NCBI RefSeq assembly: GCF_938029845.1
Contig: NZ_CALHGG010000123.1
Span: forward strand, 1-16,146
Reading direction: 5' to 3'
From: an uncultured Capnocytophaga sp.
Lineage (GTDB): Bacteria; Bacteroidota; Bacteroidia; Flavobacteriales; Flavobacteriaceae
Length of the DNA stretch: 16,146 nucleotides
Shown: one piece after another, positions 14,708-16,146 of the stretch
Numbering within the stretch: position 1 is the first letter of the stretch
Layout of the letters: each line of letters begins with the position of its first letter
The notes under the pieces: generated by a model
What the model was told of the DNA's origin: nothing
Seen by the model: only the letters and a program-made list of their open reading frames with translations
Databases searched by the model: none
Translations under genes and position numbers: made by a program

Positions 14708-15796
14708 ATGAAAATGACCCCGCTTGTTGCCAAGCAATATACTCAAGAGCAGCTTTCAGCGAGCCAAGCACAACACCTGGCGCATGAAATAGCTTTTGCT
14801 CCTGTAGTCTTTCAAGTATCACGTCTTATGGTGAAGTTTGGAATTTTGGATCTCCTATTTGATCACCCTGAGGGGCTTACCCAAGCGGAGATAACCGAAC
14901 ATACTCGCCTCTCTCCCTATGCTGTACAGGTGCTTCTCGAGGCATCGCTTTCTATTGGTACTGTTATTGTAAAAGGGGAGCGTTTTGAGCTGACCAAAGC
15001 AGGCTGGTTTCTCCTCAAGGATGATGCGGTACGTGTCAATATGGAGTTTATTCACCAGGTGTGTTACCAAGGGTTATTCTATATGGAAGAAACTCTCAAG
15101 GAAGGCAAGCCAGAGGGATTAAAAGTATTTGGCAACTGGCCAACAATCTACGAAGGTCTCTCACAACTACCCAAGGAAGCGCAAGAGAAATGGTTCGCAT
15201 TTGATCATTATTATTCAGATAATTCCTTTCAGGAAGCTTTGGAGATTGTCTTTGCAACTCCCGTGAGAAAACTTTTGGATGTAGGGGGTAATACAGGACG
15301 CTGGGCTTTACAATGTGTAGGGTATGACCCAGAGGTAGAGGTTACTATTATGGACTTGCCCCAGCAGCTTGGCCTCATGCGAAAAGCCACTGAAGGGAAG
15401 ACAGGCGCCGAGCGAATTAAGGAATATCCAGCGAATCTCTTGGATGAACAAGGAGTATTCCCTCAAGGCTTTGATGTGATATGGATGAGTCAGTTTTTGG
15501 ATTGCTTTTCCCCAGAGCAGGTAACTAATATTCTTTCTCGTGCTGCCAAAGCAATGGATAACCATACACGTCTCTATATATTAGAGAGTTATTGGGATAG
15601 GCAAAAACATGAGACAGGAGCTTATTGCCTTACCCAGATTAGTCTTTATTTCTCCGTGATGGCCAATGGTAATAGTAAGATGTACTACTCCCAAGATATG
15701 ATTCGCTGCACAGAACAAGCAGGACTCACCATAGAAAAAGTATATGACAACCTAGGAAAAGGACACAGTATATTCGTTTGTAAATTAGCAAATTAG
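14708..15796 (+). CDS. O-methyltransferase-like SAM-dependent methyltransferase
   Basis: A 362-aa product with the layout of plant-type/HIOMT O-methyltransferases (PF00891). An N-terminal helical, winged-helix dimerisation region (about 20-105; LMVKFGILDLLFDHPEGLT, then LSPYAVQVLLEASLSIG) is followed by a Rossmann SAM-binding domain with motif I LLDVGGNTGRWA (189-200) and the acidic ribose-binding Asp216 in IMDLP. The segment that normally holds the catalytic His (LHDW) reads SQFLDCFSPEQV (261-272), so the usual base is absent. The substrate cannot be assigned. The start at 14708 is set by the promoter; a second ATG two codons later is possible, and the upstream TTG frame begins inside the promoter. 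The last four residues and stop fall within an inverted repeat. No polyketide, pigment or quinone genes adjoin it in the window. Confidence 0.8.
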   Translation: MKMTPLVAKQYTQEQLSASQAQHLAHEIAFAPVVFQVSRLMVKFGILDLLFDHPEGLTQAEITEHTRLSPYAVQVLLEASLSIGTVIVKGERFELTKAGWFLLKDDAVRVNMEFIHQVCYQGLFYMEETLKEGKPEGLKVFGNWPTIYEGLSQLPKEAQEKWFAFDHYYSDNSFQEALEIVFATPVRKLLDVGGNTGRWALQCVGYDPEVEVTIMDLPQQLGLMRKATEGKTGAERIKEYPANLLDEQGVFPQGFDVIWMSQFLDCFSPEQVTNILSRAAKAMDNHTRLYILESYWDRQKHETGAYCLTQISLYFSVMANGNSKMYYSQDMIRCTEQAGLTIEKVYDNLGKGHSIFVCKLAN

Positions 15797-15818
15797 CTCA
15801 TTGGCTAATTTGCTAATT
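15783..15818. terminator. Perfect 15-bp inverted repeat, probable shared terminator
   Basis: AATTAGCAAATTAGC (15783-15797) and GCTAATTTGCTAATT (15804-15818) are exact reverse complements around a 6-nt loop. It includes the methyltransferase stop (TAG, 15794-15796) and lies 16 bp from the stop of the convergent DUF2892 gene, so it can serve both. Each arm is itself a doubled AATTAGC word. Confidence 0.75.
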
Positions 15819-15834
15819 GACTTGTTATTTCAGA

Positions 15835-16041
15835 CTAATCTTTCTTGTAAGTACTGAATCCAAACACTCTATAAATAGGGGAGAAGTTCAGCAGGATAGT
15901 AACAATAAAGGCAATAGAAATAACTGCCAATACGGAGGCTACTGTATCATTGGTGATAATTTTAAGTTCCCCTAAGATAGCTACTACGAGTACAAATAAT
16001 AAGCGTATTTGCTTATCTTTCTTTCCTATATTTCTTTCCAT
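15835..16041 (-). CDS. DUF2892 (YgaP-type transmembrane) small membrane protein
   Basis: A 68-aa protein with the DUF2892 (PF11127) pattern: an N-terminal amphipathic MERNIGKKDKQIRLL segment (NxG..D..iR signature, residues 4-13), then two transmembrane helices (about 14-28 and 34-52) joined by a short loop, and the closing NFSPIYRVFGFSTYK, which matches the family's CPlYxlfGixT ending. The family is inner-membrane, often fused to rhodanese domains in other bacteria; a stand-alone copy has no known function. The Cys usually found in the C-terminal CP motif is Ser54 here. It has its own promoter and faces the methyltransferase gene convergently. Confidence 0.8.
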   Translation of the reverse strand: MERNIGKKDKQIRLLFVLVVAILGELKIITNDTVASVLAVISIAFIVTILLNFSPIYRVFGFSTYKKD

Positions 16042-16067
16042 AAGAAAAGTTGTTTTTTATTAAAAGG

Positions 16068-16075
16068 CAAAGATA
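16068..16075 (-). promoter_or_regulatory. DUF2892 gene promoter -7 element
   Basis: The minus strand reads TATCTTTG followed by CC, a perfect TAnnTTTG, 27 bp upstream of the ATG at 16041. The -33 region is A/T-rich without a clear TTG. Confidence 0.55.
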
Positions 16076-16099
16076 TAAAAAAAACTTTATATAAAAAAA

Positions 16100-16146
16100 T
16101 TATTCGTCCCAATCTATAGAAAGAATTTCTCCTGAGAGGGCGAACT
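16100..16146 (-). CDS. 3' end of a minus-strand gene cut by the right edge
   Basis: One minus-strand frame is open from the window edge and ends at TAA (16100-16102), giving FALSGEILSIDWDE as the last residues. The composition looks protein-like and the stop is followed by A/T-rich intergenic DNA and the DUF2892 promoter, as expected for a gene end. It is too short to identify; a chance open frame of this length cannot be excluded. Confidence 0.4.
   Translation of the reverse strand, partial: FALSGEILSIDWDE

Overview
The window looks like a chromosomal segment of a gliding member of the Bacteroidota, most likely a Flavobacteriaceae species. Capnocytophaga is a plausible genus, but that is a guess. 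Four things point there: a clear gldJ (gliding motility / type IX secretion lipoprotein), promoters of the Bacteroidota type (TAnnTTTG, with an upstream TTG about 20 bp away), many SPII lipoproteins with few Shine-Dalgarno sites, and A+T-rich intergenic DNA made of short phased repeats. No rRNA, tRNA, CRISPR array, insertion sequence or phage gene was seen.

Layout from the left. The minus-strand pair rimO (ribosomal protein S12 methylthiotransferase) and the start of a lipoprotein (cut by the left edge) is divergent from a plus-strand group: asd (aspartate-semialdehyde dehydrogenase), a secreted PAP2-type phosphatase-like protein and a cyclase-family metal hydrolase. Next, on its own promoter, is a surface-lipoprotein candidate built from collagen-like Gly-X-Y stretches, five G(D/E)NGNWWV repeats and a C-terminal BspA-like leucine-rich region. 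It converges on pta (phosphate acetyltransferase) across a strong bidirectional terminator. The minus strand then carries gldJ, a DUF4136 lipoprotein, a two-gene M16 peptidase operon (one catalytic and one non-catalytic subunit, both with signal peptides) and an OmpA-family porin with TSP3 calcium-binding repeats. A plus-strand O-methyltransferase-like gene, a minus-strand DUF2892 membrane protein and a 3' fragment of another minus-strand gene close the window.

The content is mostly housekeeping metabolism (asd, pta, rimO) mixed with envelope functions (GldJ, OmpA, M16 peptidases, lipoproteins). I found no defence, mobile or biosynthetic cluster. The feature most worth a second look is the intergenic DNA. 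At least eight gaps hold short degenerate tandem arrays, mostly with a 7-bp and sometimes an 8- or 16-bp period. They abut or overlap stop codons and in places form perfect inverted repeats. In one case the array plus a REP-like palindrome supplies the start codon and the basic n-region of a signal peptide.

Gene starts were chosen by domain homology, signal peptides and promoter position. Several are much further downstream than the longest open frame would give (rimO, asd, the PAP2 gene, the first M16 gene, the methyltransferase).
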